Positions 25,440-33,231 of a DNA stretch of 60,132 bases are shown here, piece by piece. Source of the DNA: CAUTNH01 sp963540225. GTDB lineage: Bacteria; Bacillota_I; Bacilli_A; Acholeplasmatales; Acholeplasmataceae. A model generated the notes under the pieces. The model was not told where the DNA came from. It was given only the letters and a program-made list of their open reading frames with translations, and made no database searches. Every line of letters starts with the position of its first letter. The stretch's first letter is position 1. The stretch is from positions 1 to 60,132 of the forward strand of contig CAUTNH010000001.1 in the NCBI GenBank assembly GCA_963540225.1, read 5' to 3'. Position numbers and translations under genes: made by a program.

Positions 25440-25474
25440 TAAAAAAGAACTAGAAAGTTGCCCTTTCTAGTTCT
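25440..25474 (-). terminator. Terminator of the hyd operon, overlapping the end of hydF
   Basis: AGAACTAGAAAG and CTTTCTAGTTCT form a 12-bp perfect stem with a GGCAA loop, followed by TTTTTT. The stem includes the last codons and the stop of hydF. Confidence 0.85.
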
Positions 25475-26628
25475 CCTTTAAGATAGCTTATTATTATGCC
25501 ATAATTAGTTATTGGAATATTTTTACTTTTTGCTTTATTTATTCTATTTTCCATATTAAGTCTATCATTCATACATCCACCACAATGAATTATTAGGGAA
25601 AATTTTGATATATCATCTGGAATTGGACCGTTTGAAAATGTGTATTTAAAATCTATTCCAGTTTTATTTTTTATTAGTTCAGGAATTAAAACATTTCCAA
25701 TGTCTTCATGATTTTTAGTATGAACGCATGATTCAGCAATTAAAATTTCATCACCTTTTTTTAACTTACTAATAACCTTTGCACTTTCGTAAAAAAGTTT
25801 TATATCGCCTTTTTGTCTTGCAAAAAGTATTGAAAAACTTGTAAGTTTTTTATCCTTAGGAACTATATTAGCAACTTCTTTAAAAATCTTGCTATCTGTT
25901 ATTACTAAATCAGGATCATATTTTTTTATATTTTTGTTAAGATTAGAAAGAGAAGATATTATAGATGTAGTATTTTTATCACAAAGCGCTCTCAAGGTCT
26001 GAACCTGAGGTAAAATCAATCTTCCTTTGGGAGCTTCTGAATCAATAGGAATTACAAGAATGGCAGTTTTACCATCTTCTAAAATACCTTCTAAAAGATT
26101 TACCTCAGAATCATTTTTAAGATTATTTTTTATCTCATTAAATATCTTATCTTTAAAATATTCTTTATTGTTAATACTAAACTTTAAAATGTTAAAATCT
26201 AATTTATCATCTAGTAGATCTGATTTTGAAATTATAAAAATTACTTTTTTATTTTTTAAATAATCTCTATTTTTTATCTCATTTATAAAATTATTTAATT
26301 CATCATTATTTTTTATATTATTTTTTTTTATATCATCAAAGGAGATTAAATATAAAATAAGATGACTATTTAAAATATTATCTATAGTTTTTTTCACTCT
26401 TAAACTTCCAAGATAACTAATATCATCAATACCTGCTGTATCAATTAAATTAAATGCTCCAAAGCCTGCAATTTCAATTACTCTATTTACAGGATCTGTT
26501 GTTGTTCCTACTACATCAGATACTATTGATTTTTCAAAATTTATTAAACTGTTAAAAAGAGTGGACTTACCACTGTTTGCATTTCCAATTATTACAATAT
26601 TTTTTTTATTTATATCTTTTTTCATCAA
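25450..26628 (-). CDS. hydF: [FeFe]-hydrogenase maturation GTPase HydF
   Basis: HydF is the scaffold that receives the diiron subcluster from HydE and HydG and transfers it to HydA. The GTPase domain has IIGNANSGKST (about residues 13-23), VVGTTTDPV, LIDTAGID and SKSD. The C-terminal cluster ligands appear as CVHTKNHED and, about 50 residues on, IHCGGC (the CxH...HCxxC pattern). It overlaps hydG by 4 nt and ends the operon. Confidence 0.95.
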   Translation of the reverse strand: MMKKDINKKNIVIIGNANSGKSTLFNSLINFEKSIVSDVVGTTTDPVNRVIEIAGFGAFNLIDTAGIDDISYLGSLRVKKTIDNILNSHLILYLISFDDIKKNNIKNNDELNNFINEIKNRDYLKNKKVIFIISKSDLLDDKLDFNILKFSINNKEYFKDKIFNEIKNNLKNDSEVNLLEGILEDGKTAILVIPIDSEAPKGRLILPQVQTLRALCDKNTTSIISSLSNLNKNIKKYDPDLVITDSKIFKEVANIVPKDKKLTSFSILFARQKGDIKLFYESAKVISKLKKGDEILIAESCVHTKNHEDIGNVLIPELIKNKTGIDFKYTFSNGPIPDDISKFSLIIHCGGCMNDRLNMENRINKAKSKNIPITNYGIIISYLKGELERATF

Positions 26629-28028
26629 ATATATAAATCTCTTTTACCATTTTTTAAAAGTTCAATATTTTTAAAAACTTGTTTTTCAAGTTTAGGATTA
26701 TTAAAATTTTTTACAGTTTTTTTAATATATTCTTCCATTTTAATAATTAAATCTTTATCACCATAATCTATTGCATACTCCATTAGAGTAATTAGCGCAT
26801 TATGATTACACATATAATGAATTTTACTAGCCTTTGCAATTTCCATAAAATGCTCGCCGGTTCTACCGACACGATAGCATGCAGTGCAATAACTTGGAAT
26901 ATAATCATTATCTATTAAATCATTAATTACTTCCTTAGGAGATCTTTGATCAAGCTTTTCAAACTGATCTATTTTTTCTTCCTTTAGAGATTTTTCATAT
27001 CCACCAACACCAGTACAAGAGCCAGCAGATACTTGAGATACTCCATATTTTATTAACTCACTTCTCATAATTGCCGATTCTCTTGTTGATAAAATAAGAC
27101 CTGTAAAAGGAACAGCAAGTCTTATAATTGCTACTAGTTTTTTGAATTCATTATCTGATACAATATATGGAAAATCATCCATTTTTATACCCTCAGCAGG
27201 TCTTAATCTAGGAACTGATATTGTATGAAAGCCAACACCAAATTTTCTTTCAAGATGCTCATTATGCATCATTAGTGCAAGTACTTCGAATTTATAATTA
27301 CTTAATCCAAATAAAACACCAGCACCAACATCATCAATACCTGCTTCCATTGCTCTATCAAATGCAGTTAGATGATAGTTATAATCACCTTTAAGACAGT
27401 TTGGATGCATTTTGTTATATTGAAAGATATCATATGTTTCTTGAAATAGGATATATGTTCCTATTTCAGCATTTTTTAACTTAACATAATTTTCTGTTGT
27501 AGTTGCCGCAATATTTACGTTTATCCTTCTTATAACTCCTCTTTTATTATAAGTATCATATATTGCTCCTATTGCATCAAGAACATAATCTATTGGACAA
27601 TTTATAGGATCTTCACCTGCTTCAAGAGCAAGCCTTTTATGACCCATATCCTCTAGTATCATTACCTCATTTTTTATTTCCTCTAATGTAAGTTTTCTTC
27701 TTTCAAATTTATTTTTATGTTGATAACCGCAATAAAGGCAATTGTTAACGCAATAATCACTTATATAAAGTGGTGCAAATAAAACTACTCTATTTCCGTA
27801 AATATCTTCTTTTATCTTGCCAGCAATTTTAAAAAGTCTTTTTAACTGGTCTTTATCTTCTATTTCAAGCAGGGTTGCAATTTCTTTATGAGTTAAACCT
27901 TTTTTTACCTCTGCTTTATCTAAGACTTTATCAATATCTTCTTTTGAAACTTCTTTTGCATCTTTTATAAGATTATTTATATAATCATAATCAATATGCA
28001 TATTCTCATCAAATCTTTTTTTATTCAT
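26625..28028 (-). CDS. hydG: [FeFe]-hydrogenase maturation radical SAM enzyme HydG
   Basis: HydG cleaves tyrosine to make the CO and CN ligands of the H-cluster. It has the radical-SAM triad CVNNCLYCGYQ and the C-terminal second-cluster site CTACYRVGRTG with CNHNAL further on. I start it at the ATG of MNKKRFDEN because AAAGGTGAT lies 3 nt upstream; an in-frame TTG five codons earlier falls in that site. The length is then 467 residues, normal for HydG. It overlaps hydF by 4 nt. Confidence 0.95.
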   Translation of the reverse strand: MNKKRFDENMHIDYDYINNLIKDAKEVSKEDIDKVLDKAEVKKGLTHKEIATLLEIEDKDQLKRLFKIAGKIKEDIYGNRVVLFAPLYISDYCVNNCLYCGYQHKNKFERRKLTLEEIKNEVMILEDMGHKRLALEAGEDPINCPIDYVLDAIGAIYDTYNKRGVIRRINVNIAATTTENYVKLKNAEIGTYILFQETYDIFQYNKMHPNCLKGDYNYHLTAFDRAMEAGIDDVGAGVLFGLSNYKFEVLALMMHNEHLERKFGVGFHTISVPRLRPAEGIKMDDFPYIVSDNEFKKLVAIIRLAVPFTGLILSTRESAIMRSELIKYGVSQVSAGSCTGVGGYEKSLKEEKIDQFEKLDQRSPKEVINDLIDNDYIPSYCTACYRVGRTGEHFMEIAKASKIHYMCNHNALITLMEYAIDYGDKDLIIKMEEYIKKTVKNFNNPKLEKQVFKNIELLKNGKRDLYI

Positions 28029-28039
28029 TTTATCACCTT

Positions 28040-29104
28040 TCAAATCAGATCTTCTTCTTTGTTAGATTTATAATCTCCTCGCATAAGGCAAGGAATATAG
28101 TTATTTTTTATTAGTAAATTTTTAAGATTATCTAAATTTTTACCATCTTCAGTTTTATCTATTTTTTTATTGTCATATAAATTATAGCACTTTGCAATAT
28201 CAGATGGTGTAATATTAGGCATTATCACATTACATCCCGCATTAAGGCCTTTTATTGTTCCCATTAAGTCAGCTGTTGCAAGAGCAGTTGTTGCAGGAAG
28301 TAAAACATTTGGCAAAAGAAGCCTTATTAAAGAAAGTAAATCAACGGTTAAATCAGTCGAACCTTTTTTGTAATCTTTTAACTTAGTATTACTACTCGGA
28401 ATAAAAGGTCCTATCCCAACCATTTCAGGATTTAACTTTTTTAAAAAAATTAAATCGTCTACATAATCTTTTAATTTTAAATTAAAAAGACCAACTATAA
28501 AACCTGCGCCAGTTTGATATTTTAATTTTTTTAAATTATATAAAGACTTAATTCTTTTTTTTGATGATTCGTTATGAAGAATCTTGTAAACTTTTTTATT
28601 TGATGTTTCATGGCGCAGTAAAAATCTATCAACGCCAGCATCTTTTAAATCTTTATAGTATGAATATGACTTTTCACCAATGGACATAGTTAACGCAATA
28701 TTTCCAAAATTAGCCTTTATTTTTTTTACAAGTTCAACCAAAGCATAATCTTCTTTTTTTTCCTCACCAGATTGTAAAACAAAAGATTTATATCCAAGAT
28801 TTATACCAAAAGATATAATATTAAATATCTCGTCATATGATAATTTATATCTTTTAATTTTGGAAAATTTATTTATGCCACAATAAGCACATTCTTTTAT
28901 ACAGTAGTTACCAAATTCAATTAAACCCCTTAAATATATTTTTCTACCATATATCGTATCGCAAATACTCCTTGCTTTATTATGTAAATATTTTCTTAAA
29001 TCATCATCTATGTTTTCTAAAATATAAAGTAGTCCTTTTTTAGAAAGACTATGTTTTTTTTCTAGTTTATCAATTAGTTTAACTACCTTTTCTTTACTAT
29101 TCAT
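28040..29104 (-). CDS. hydE: [FeFe]-hydrogenase maturation radical SAM enzyme HydE
   Basis: HydE is a radical SAM enzyme acting in assembly of the dithiolate-bridged diiron centre. The cluster motif is CIKECAYCGINKF, followed by FVLQSGEEK, LRHETSNKKVYK and QTGAGFIVGL, which match the HydE barrel. The length of 354 residues is typical. It overlaps the upstream regulator gene by 8 bp, and a short gap precedes hydG. Confidence 0.94.
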   Translation of the reverse strand: MNSKEKVVKLIDKLEKKHSLSKKGLLYILENIDDDLRKYLHNKARSICDTIYGRKIYLRGLIEFGNYCIKECAYCGINKFSKIKRYKLSYDEIFNIISFGINLGYKSFVLQSGEEKKEDYALVELVKKIKANFGNIALTMSIGEKSYSYYKDLKDAGVDRFLLRHETSNKKVYKILHNESSKKRIKSLYNLKKLKYQTGAGFIVGLFNLKLKDYVDDLIFLKKLNPEMVGIGPFIPSSNTKLKDYKKGSTDLTVDLLSLIRLLLPNVLLPATTALATADLMGTIKGLNAGCNVIMPNITPSDIAKCYNLYDNKKIDKTEDGKNLDNLKNLLIKNNYIPCLMRGDYKSNKEEDLI

Positions 29105-29357
29105 TTATAGTTTTTTTAGATATAGCAGTAGTAACTGTAATTCCTTTAATTTGTCCTAGTTTACCTGTTAAGGCATTTATTTCATCCATTGTAGCAAGAC
29201 AGGTAATACTTATTACAGTTATATTATTATCTAATAGTGGTATACCCATTCTTCCACGAACTATTTTTTTATAATCTGAAACGATTTGATTAAACTCACT
29301 TTGGCTTTTTTTAGGATCTTCTAAAATAGCACCTATAACAGCAATTTTTTTATCCAT
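29097..29357 (-). CDS. TM1266-family putative hydrogenase-system regulator
   Basis: The 86-residue protein has an ACT-like pattern (KKIAVIGAILEDPKKSQSEFN, RGRMGIPLLDNNITVISITCLATMDEINALTGKLGQIKGI). This small family is found beside hydEFG and is thought to be regulatory by context only. It is the first gene of the operon. An extended -10 lies upstream. It probably senses something relevant to hydrogenase assembly, but no ligand is visible. Confidence 0.85.
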   Translation of the reverse strand: MDKKIAVIGAILEDPKKSQSEFNQIVSDYKKIVRGRMGIPLLDNNITVISITCLATMDEINALTGKLGQIKGITVTTAISKKTINE

Positions 29358-29379
29358 ATTATCTCTTCTTTCTTATTAT

Positions 29380-29388
29380 ATTTTAACA
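29380..29388 (-). promoter_or_regulatory. Extended -10 promoter of the TM1266-hydE-hydG-hydF operon
   Basis: TGTTAAAAT lies 22 nt before the ATG of the first gene. No consensus -35 is seen. Confidence 0.55.
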
Positions 29389-29472
29389 TCTTATAATAAA
29401 TTTATTATTCAGAATATATATTTAAATAAAATATAAATTAAAATTCAATATTATTTAATAATCTAGTACATA

Positions 29473-29505
29473 AAATAAAAAATAGGATGAACCTATTTTT
29501 TATTT
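29473..29505 (-). terminator. Terminator of recA, overlapping its stop codon
   Basis: AAAAAATAGG and CCTATTTTTT form a stem with a short loop, ending in a T-rich tract. The recA stop codon lies inside the 5' arm. Confidence 0.75.
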
Positions 29506-30482
29506 AATATCTCTTTTACTTTTTTATCAATTAAGTCATATGCTTCTTTATTTTTATTTAAATAATCAAGCACACTATTTTTCCCTTGTCCTATTTTTTC
29601 ACCATTTAAAGAATACCAAGAACCAGATTTTTCTATTAAATTATATTCAACCGCTAGATCAACTAATTCATCAATATAAGAAAATCCTTTTCCATAGTAA
29701 ATGATTGTTTCGACTTTTTTAAAAGGTGGGGCAACTTTGTTTTTTACAACAGAAATTTTTACAACATTTCCTATAACATCTTTTTCAAGTTTTATCTGTT
29801 CACCTTTTCTTATATCAAGTCTTATTGACGAATAAAATTTTAATGCTCTTCCACCTGGTGTTGTCTCAGGAGATCCGTACATAACTCCTACTTTTTCCCT
29901 TATTTGATTTATAAAAATAACCACAGTGTTTGCTTTTGAAATAATTCCTGATAGTTTTCTCATTGCCTGACTCATAAGACGCGCTTGCAAGCCTACATGA
30001 TTATCCCCCATCTCACCTGCAATTTCTGCTTCTGGAACAAGTGCTGCAACAGAATCTACTACTAATAAATCAATTGCCTCAGATCTTATTAGAGCCTCAC
30101 TAATTTCTAATGCTTGCTCACCTGTGTCTGGTTGAGATAGTACAAGTTTATCTAAATTAACACCTAGTTTTTTAGCATATGTTGCATCTAGTGCATGCTC
30201 TGCGTCTATAAATGCAACCTCTCCACCTAGTTTTTGAGCCTCTGCTATTGCATGAAGAGCAAGAGTTGTTTTTCCACTTGACTCAGGACCGAAAATTTCA
30301 ATTATTCTCCCCTTAGGATATCCGCCAATTCCTAAGGCATTATCAAGAAGAAGTGAACCTGTCGGAATTATGTCATAATTTTCACAAGTCTTATCTCCAA
30401 GCATCATAACAGAGCCTTTACCATATTGTTTTTCTATTTGAGCAATTGCTTTAAGCAAAGCATCGCTTTTTTTATTTTCCAT
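29493..30482 (-). CDS. recA: Recombinase RecA
   Basis: RecA forms the presynaptic filament for homologous recombination. Walker A is GPESSGKTT (residues 65-73) and Walker B LLVVDSVAAL; the loop region GDNHVGLQARLMSQAMRKL and INQIREKVGVMYGSPETTPGG are canonical. I start at MENKKSDAL because AAAGGTGAT lies 3 nt upstream; an ATG five codons earlier is part of that site. The length is 329 residues, with a short acidic-poor C-terminus. No LexA-type operator is obvious upstream. Confidence 0.98.
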   Translation of the reverse strand: MENKKSDALLKAIAQIEKQYGKGSVMMLGDKTCENYDIIPTGSLLLDNALGIGGYPKGRIIEIFGPESSGKTTLALHAIAEAQKLGGEVAFIDAEHALDATYAKKLGVNLDKLVLSQPDTGEQALEISEALIRSEAIDLLVVDSVAALVPEAEIAGEMGDNHVGLQARLMSQAMRKLSGIISKANTVVIFINQIREKVGVMYGSPETTPGGRALKFYSSIRLDIRKGEQIKLEKDVIGNVVKISVVKNKVAPPFKKVETIIYYGKGFSYIDELVDLAVEYNLIEKSGSWYSLNGEKIGQGKNSVLDYLNKNKEAYDLIDKKVKEILNKK

Positions 30483-30523
30483 ATTATCACCTTTCATATA
30501 TATAATAGTTTAAAAGATTTTTT

Positions 30524-31189
30524 TTACTCTTTTATATCACTGTCATTTTTTACTTTTAATGATTCTTTTAATATTTTTCTATTTTTTATAACATACTCAA
30601 ATCCTGATACGATAGTTAAAATAACTGCAATCCAAAGAAGAATTATTGATAAATAAAAATCCTTTCCTCCAAGTAAGAATGAAATACTAAATTCTTTAAA
30701 TGCTAAAACTATAATTGAAACCATCGTAAAGGCAGTTTTTATCTTCCCAAGCCATCCTGCTGCAACAACACATCCTTCTTCCATAAAAACAAGCCTAAAA
30801 CCAGTTATTAAAAACTCTCTTAATAAAATTATAATAACTGCAACGATTATCTGTATATAAAGCCTTGATATATTTTCTTTAAATTCTTTATATGTTAGTA
30901 AAATTAAAAAAGCCGATACAACTAAAAGTTTATCTAAAATCGGATCTAAAAACTTTCCAAAAGTTGTCACCTCACTTTTCTTTCTTGCAAAATATCCATC
31001 TAGAAAATCCGAAAAAGAACCAATAATAAATAAAATAATAAATATAAAATGTCCAACGGATATAATATTGCCTTTTATTTTATAAATAGGCATTCCAAGT
31101 GGAAAGTCATAAATTCCTAAAATTCCAAATAATACCATTATAGGAATTATAAAAAAGCGTGAAATTGTTATTTTATTAGCTAAAGTCAA
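30524..31189 (-). CDS. pgsA: CDP-diacylglycerol-glycerol-3-phosphate 3-phosphatidyltransferase
   Basis: PgsA makes phosphatidylglycerophosphate in the membrane. The CDP-alcohol phosphotransferase motif is DGYFARKKSEVTTFGKFLDP followed by ILDK. Several hydrophobic helices span the rest of its 221 residues. The start is TTG with AAAGGAG 7 nt upstream. It lies just before recA, as in many Firmicutes. Confidence 0.93.
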   Translation of the reverse strand: MTLANKITISRFFIIPIMVLFGILGIYDFPLGMPIYKIKGNIISVGHFIFIILFIIGSFSDFLDGYFARKKSEVTTFGKFLDPILDKLLVVSAFLILLTYKEFKENISRLYIQIIVAVIIILLREFLITGFRLVFMEEGCVVAAGWLGKIKTAFTMVSIIVLAFKEFSISFLLGGKDFYLSIILLWIAVILTIVSGFEYVIKNRKILKESLKVKNDSDIKE

Positions 31190-31208
31190 TTTAATTCTCC
31201 TTTAAAAT

Positions 31209-31237
31209 TTGATTTTTTTTATTATATTTGGTAAAAT
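31209..31237 (+). promoter_or_regulatory. Promoter of rpsT
   Basis: TTGATT and TGG-TAAAAT are spaced by 17 bp, with the AGGGAGG ribosome-binding site 17 nt further on. Confidence 0.8.
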
Positions 31238-31264
31238 ATCTAAGTAATATTTTAGGGAGGACAT

Positions 31265-31528
31265 ATGGCAAATATTAAGCAACAAATTAAAAGAAACAAA
31301 ACAAATGAGATAAGACACCAAAGAAATGTTGCCTTCAAGTCAAAAGTTAAAACTTCTATGAAAAAAGTTGAACAAGCAGTTAAAGCAAATGATAAAAAAT
31401 TAGCACTTGAACTTTTAAACTTAGCATATAAAGATTTAGATACAGCAAACTCTAAAGGTCTATATCATAAAAACTTTGTTTCAAGAAATAAATCACGTCT
31501 TGCAAAAGATGTTGCATCTATTAAATAA
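31265..31528 (+). CDS. rpsT: 30S ribosomal protein S20
   Basis: The 87-residue, helix-rich basic protein starts MANIKQQIKRNKTNEIRHQRN and contains VKTSMKKVEQAV, and SKGLYHKNFVSRNKSRLAK, all typical of S20. It is monocistronic with its own promoter and terminator, divergent from pgsA and facing holA, the usual rpsT-holA neighbourhood. Confidence 0.97.
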   Translation: MANIKQQIKRNKTNEIRHQRNVAFKSKVKTSMKKVEQAVKANDKKLALELLNLAYKDLDTANSKGLYHKNFVSRNKSRLAKDVASIK

Positions 31529-31531
31529 ATT

Positions 31532-31560
31532 AAGGTATTTGATACCTTTTTTTATTTTTT
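31532..31560 (+). terminator. Terminator of rpsT
   Basis: AAGGTAT-TTG-ATACCTT is followed by TTTTTATTTTTT. The T-rich tract also covers the end of the converging exonuclease gene. Confidence 0.8.
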
Positions 31561-32220
31561 AAGATTATGTATTTCTTGTCCTGCTCCCTTTTGATTTACA
31601 TATTTGACATACGGTATTTTTTCTAAATTGCTTACTGGATATTTAGGATTTTGTCCTAGTATGTTTATATATTTAGAAATACTAAAATTTATATTAAACT
31701 CATCATTCAAGCGCTTGTTTAATGAGCATAATAAATTATATGTTGCATTTGCATCATCTAGTGCTCTGTGCGAATTTATTCCACTTACATCTAGTCTAGT
31801 AATTGCATCTTTTAATTTATGAGGATACGGATAAAAATCTTTATAAATTGCCATAACATCTAAAATAGGGTTTTTTAGTATAAAACTATTATTAAAAGAT
31901 TTAATAAATCTGTCTAAAAATTTAATATCAAATTGCAAATTATAGGCAATTAAAATTAGATCGTCTGAAAATATTTTATAAATTTTATCATATGCATCTT
32001 TTTTACTAATTCCTTTTTTATCTAATATCTCGTCTGTAATATTAGTAAGCTCAACAATCTTACTAGGAATTGGAAAGTTTTGCTTAATTAAAATATTTTC
32101 CTCTTCTAATTTTATAATATCATTATCTTTTTTTTCAAGAAGAATATAGCCAATTTCAATTATTTCATCAACTTTATAATCAAGTCCTGTGGTTTCTAAA
32201 TCAAATACTAAATATTTCAT
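31552..32220 (-). CDS. DnaQ-like DEDDh 3'-5' exonuclease (Pol III epsilon-type)
   Basis: The exonuclease motifs are FDLETTGLDYKVDEIIEIG (Exo I), YNLQFDIKFLDRF (Exo II) and NSHRALDDANATYNLL (Exo III, DEDDh type). At 222 residues it is a free-standing exonuclease domain, either a proofreading subunit or a DNA-repair/RNA nuclease. It follows holA by two bases with AAGGAG upstream, which supports a replication role. Confidence 0.85.
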   Translation of the reverse strand: MKYLVFDLETTGLDYKVDEIIEIGYILLEKKDNDIIKLEEENILIKQNFPIPSKIVELTNITDEILDKKGISKKDAYDKIYKIFSDDLILIAYNLQFDIKFLDRFIKSFNNSFILKNPILDVMAIYKDFYPYPHKLKDAITRLDVSGINSHRALDDANATYNLLCSLNKRLNDEFNINFSISKYINILGQNPKYPVSNLEKIPYVKYVNQKGAGQEIHNLKK

Positions 32221-32221
32221 A

Positions 32222-33175
32222 TTAACTCCTTATTAAAAATAACTCTAATGCATAGTTAGGATCAACATATCCTTTTTTTATCATATAATCTATTTTGGCA
32301 AGATATACTATCTTATCTATTAGATAATTTTTATCTGTTTTTTTTATATCATTTAAAAGATAGTAAAGTTGTCCACTACTTATATTAAGATAGCCTGCGA
32401 TATCATCCTTAATTTTTCCTTTTTTTAAAAGTTTAATACAAACTAACAACTGGTATAATCTTTTAAATATAAGATTTAATATCTGAATTGGTTTTACATT
32501 TTTTAAAATAAGATTATTATATACTTTAATTAGGTTTTTCTTATCATTTCCCAAAAGATAATTTGAGATTTTAAAAATATTACTTTCTAAATCAGCCGAT
32601 ACTGCCGATTCTATATCTTGTTTTGAAATTATTTTATCATCTAGTTTAAAAAGTTTTAATTTAAGAGTCTCATTTTCAAATCTTGCATAACTTTTATTAA
32701 CTTTTAAAAATAAATATTCTAAGTCCTCTTTTTTTATATTATAGCCATCTTTTAAAATATTTTTTTCAATACTTTTTAAATAATCATCATCAAGTGGCGC
32801 ACTTAGGTTAGTAATTTTTACATATTTGTAAATTAGTGAGCAAATTTTTGAATAATCCTTTTTAAAAGGTGTATTTAGTTTAATTATAAGACTTATTGGG
32901 CTATCATCTTTTTTAAGATAATTTAAAAATATATCAAGCTCATAATCGCTTACATTTTTTAAATCATATATTCCACTTACAACAACAATCTTATTATCAG
33001 AAAAAAAAGATGGTGTTGAGATTTGCTCGCAAAAAGATGAAAAACTGTTTTCAGAAAAATCATACGAAAACAGATTATAATCAGTTATTTTATTTGTAAG
33101 TTTATTTATTTCCTCTAATACTTTTTTATCAAGTAAAAAAGAATCATCACAGTAAAAGCAGTTTTGATATTTCAT
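32222..33175 (-). CDS. holA: DNA polymerase III delta subunit
   Basis: HolA is the clamp-loader subunit that opens the beta ring. The divergent 317-residue sequence keeps the delta pattern: NCFYCDDSFLLDKKV at the N-terminus, STPSFFSDNKIVVVSGIYDL, and the C-terminal collar region LNLIFKRLYQLLVCIKLLKKGK followed by GYVDPNYALELFLI. The rpsT neighbourhood supports it. The ATG lies 6 nt after TGATATAAT without a ribosome-binding site, so the mRNA is probably leaderless. Confidence 0.88.
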   Translation of the reverse strand: MKYQNCFYCDDSFLLDKKVLEEINKLTNKITDYNLFSYDFSENSFSSFCEQISTPSFFSDNKIVVVSGIYDLKNVSDYELDIFLNYLKKDDSPISLIIKLNTPFKKDYSKICSLIYKYVKITNLSAPLDDDYLKSIEKNILKDGYNIKKEDLEYLFLKVNKSYARFENETLKLKLFKLDDKIISKQDIESAVSADLESNIFKISNYLLGNDKKNLIKVYNNLILKNVKPIQILNLIFKRLYQLLVCIKLLKKGKIKDDIAGYLNISSGQLYYLLNDIKKTDKNYLIDKIVYLAKIDYMIKKGYVDPNYALELFLIRS

Positions 33176-33181
33176 ATATCT

Positions 33182-33190
33182 ATTATATCA
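33182..33190 (-). promoter_or_regulatory. Extended -10 promoter of holA, leaderless
   Basis: TGATATAAT-AGATAT-ATG is the whole sequence between promoter and gene. The same string occurs at 7509-7526. Confidence 0.6.
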
Positions 33191-33191
33191 A

Positions 33192-33231
33192 AAATAAAAT
33201 AAAAAGGACAAAAGTCCTTTTTATTTTATTT
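33192..33231. terminator. Long terminator of the giant surface-protein operon
   Basis: An 18-bp perfect stem (A/T-rich base with GGAC-AAAA-GTCC at the top) covers the stop codon of the 1390-residue gene and runs into TTTTATTTTATTTTTG on the minus strand. Confidence 0.85.
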
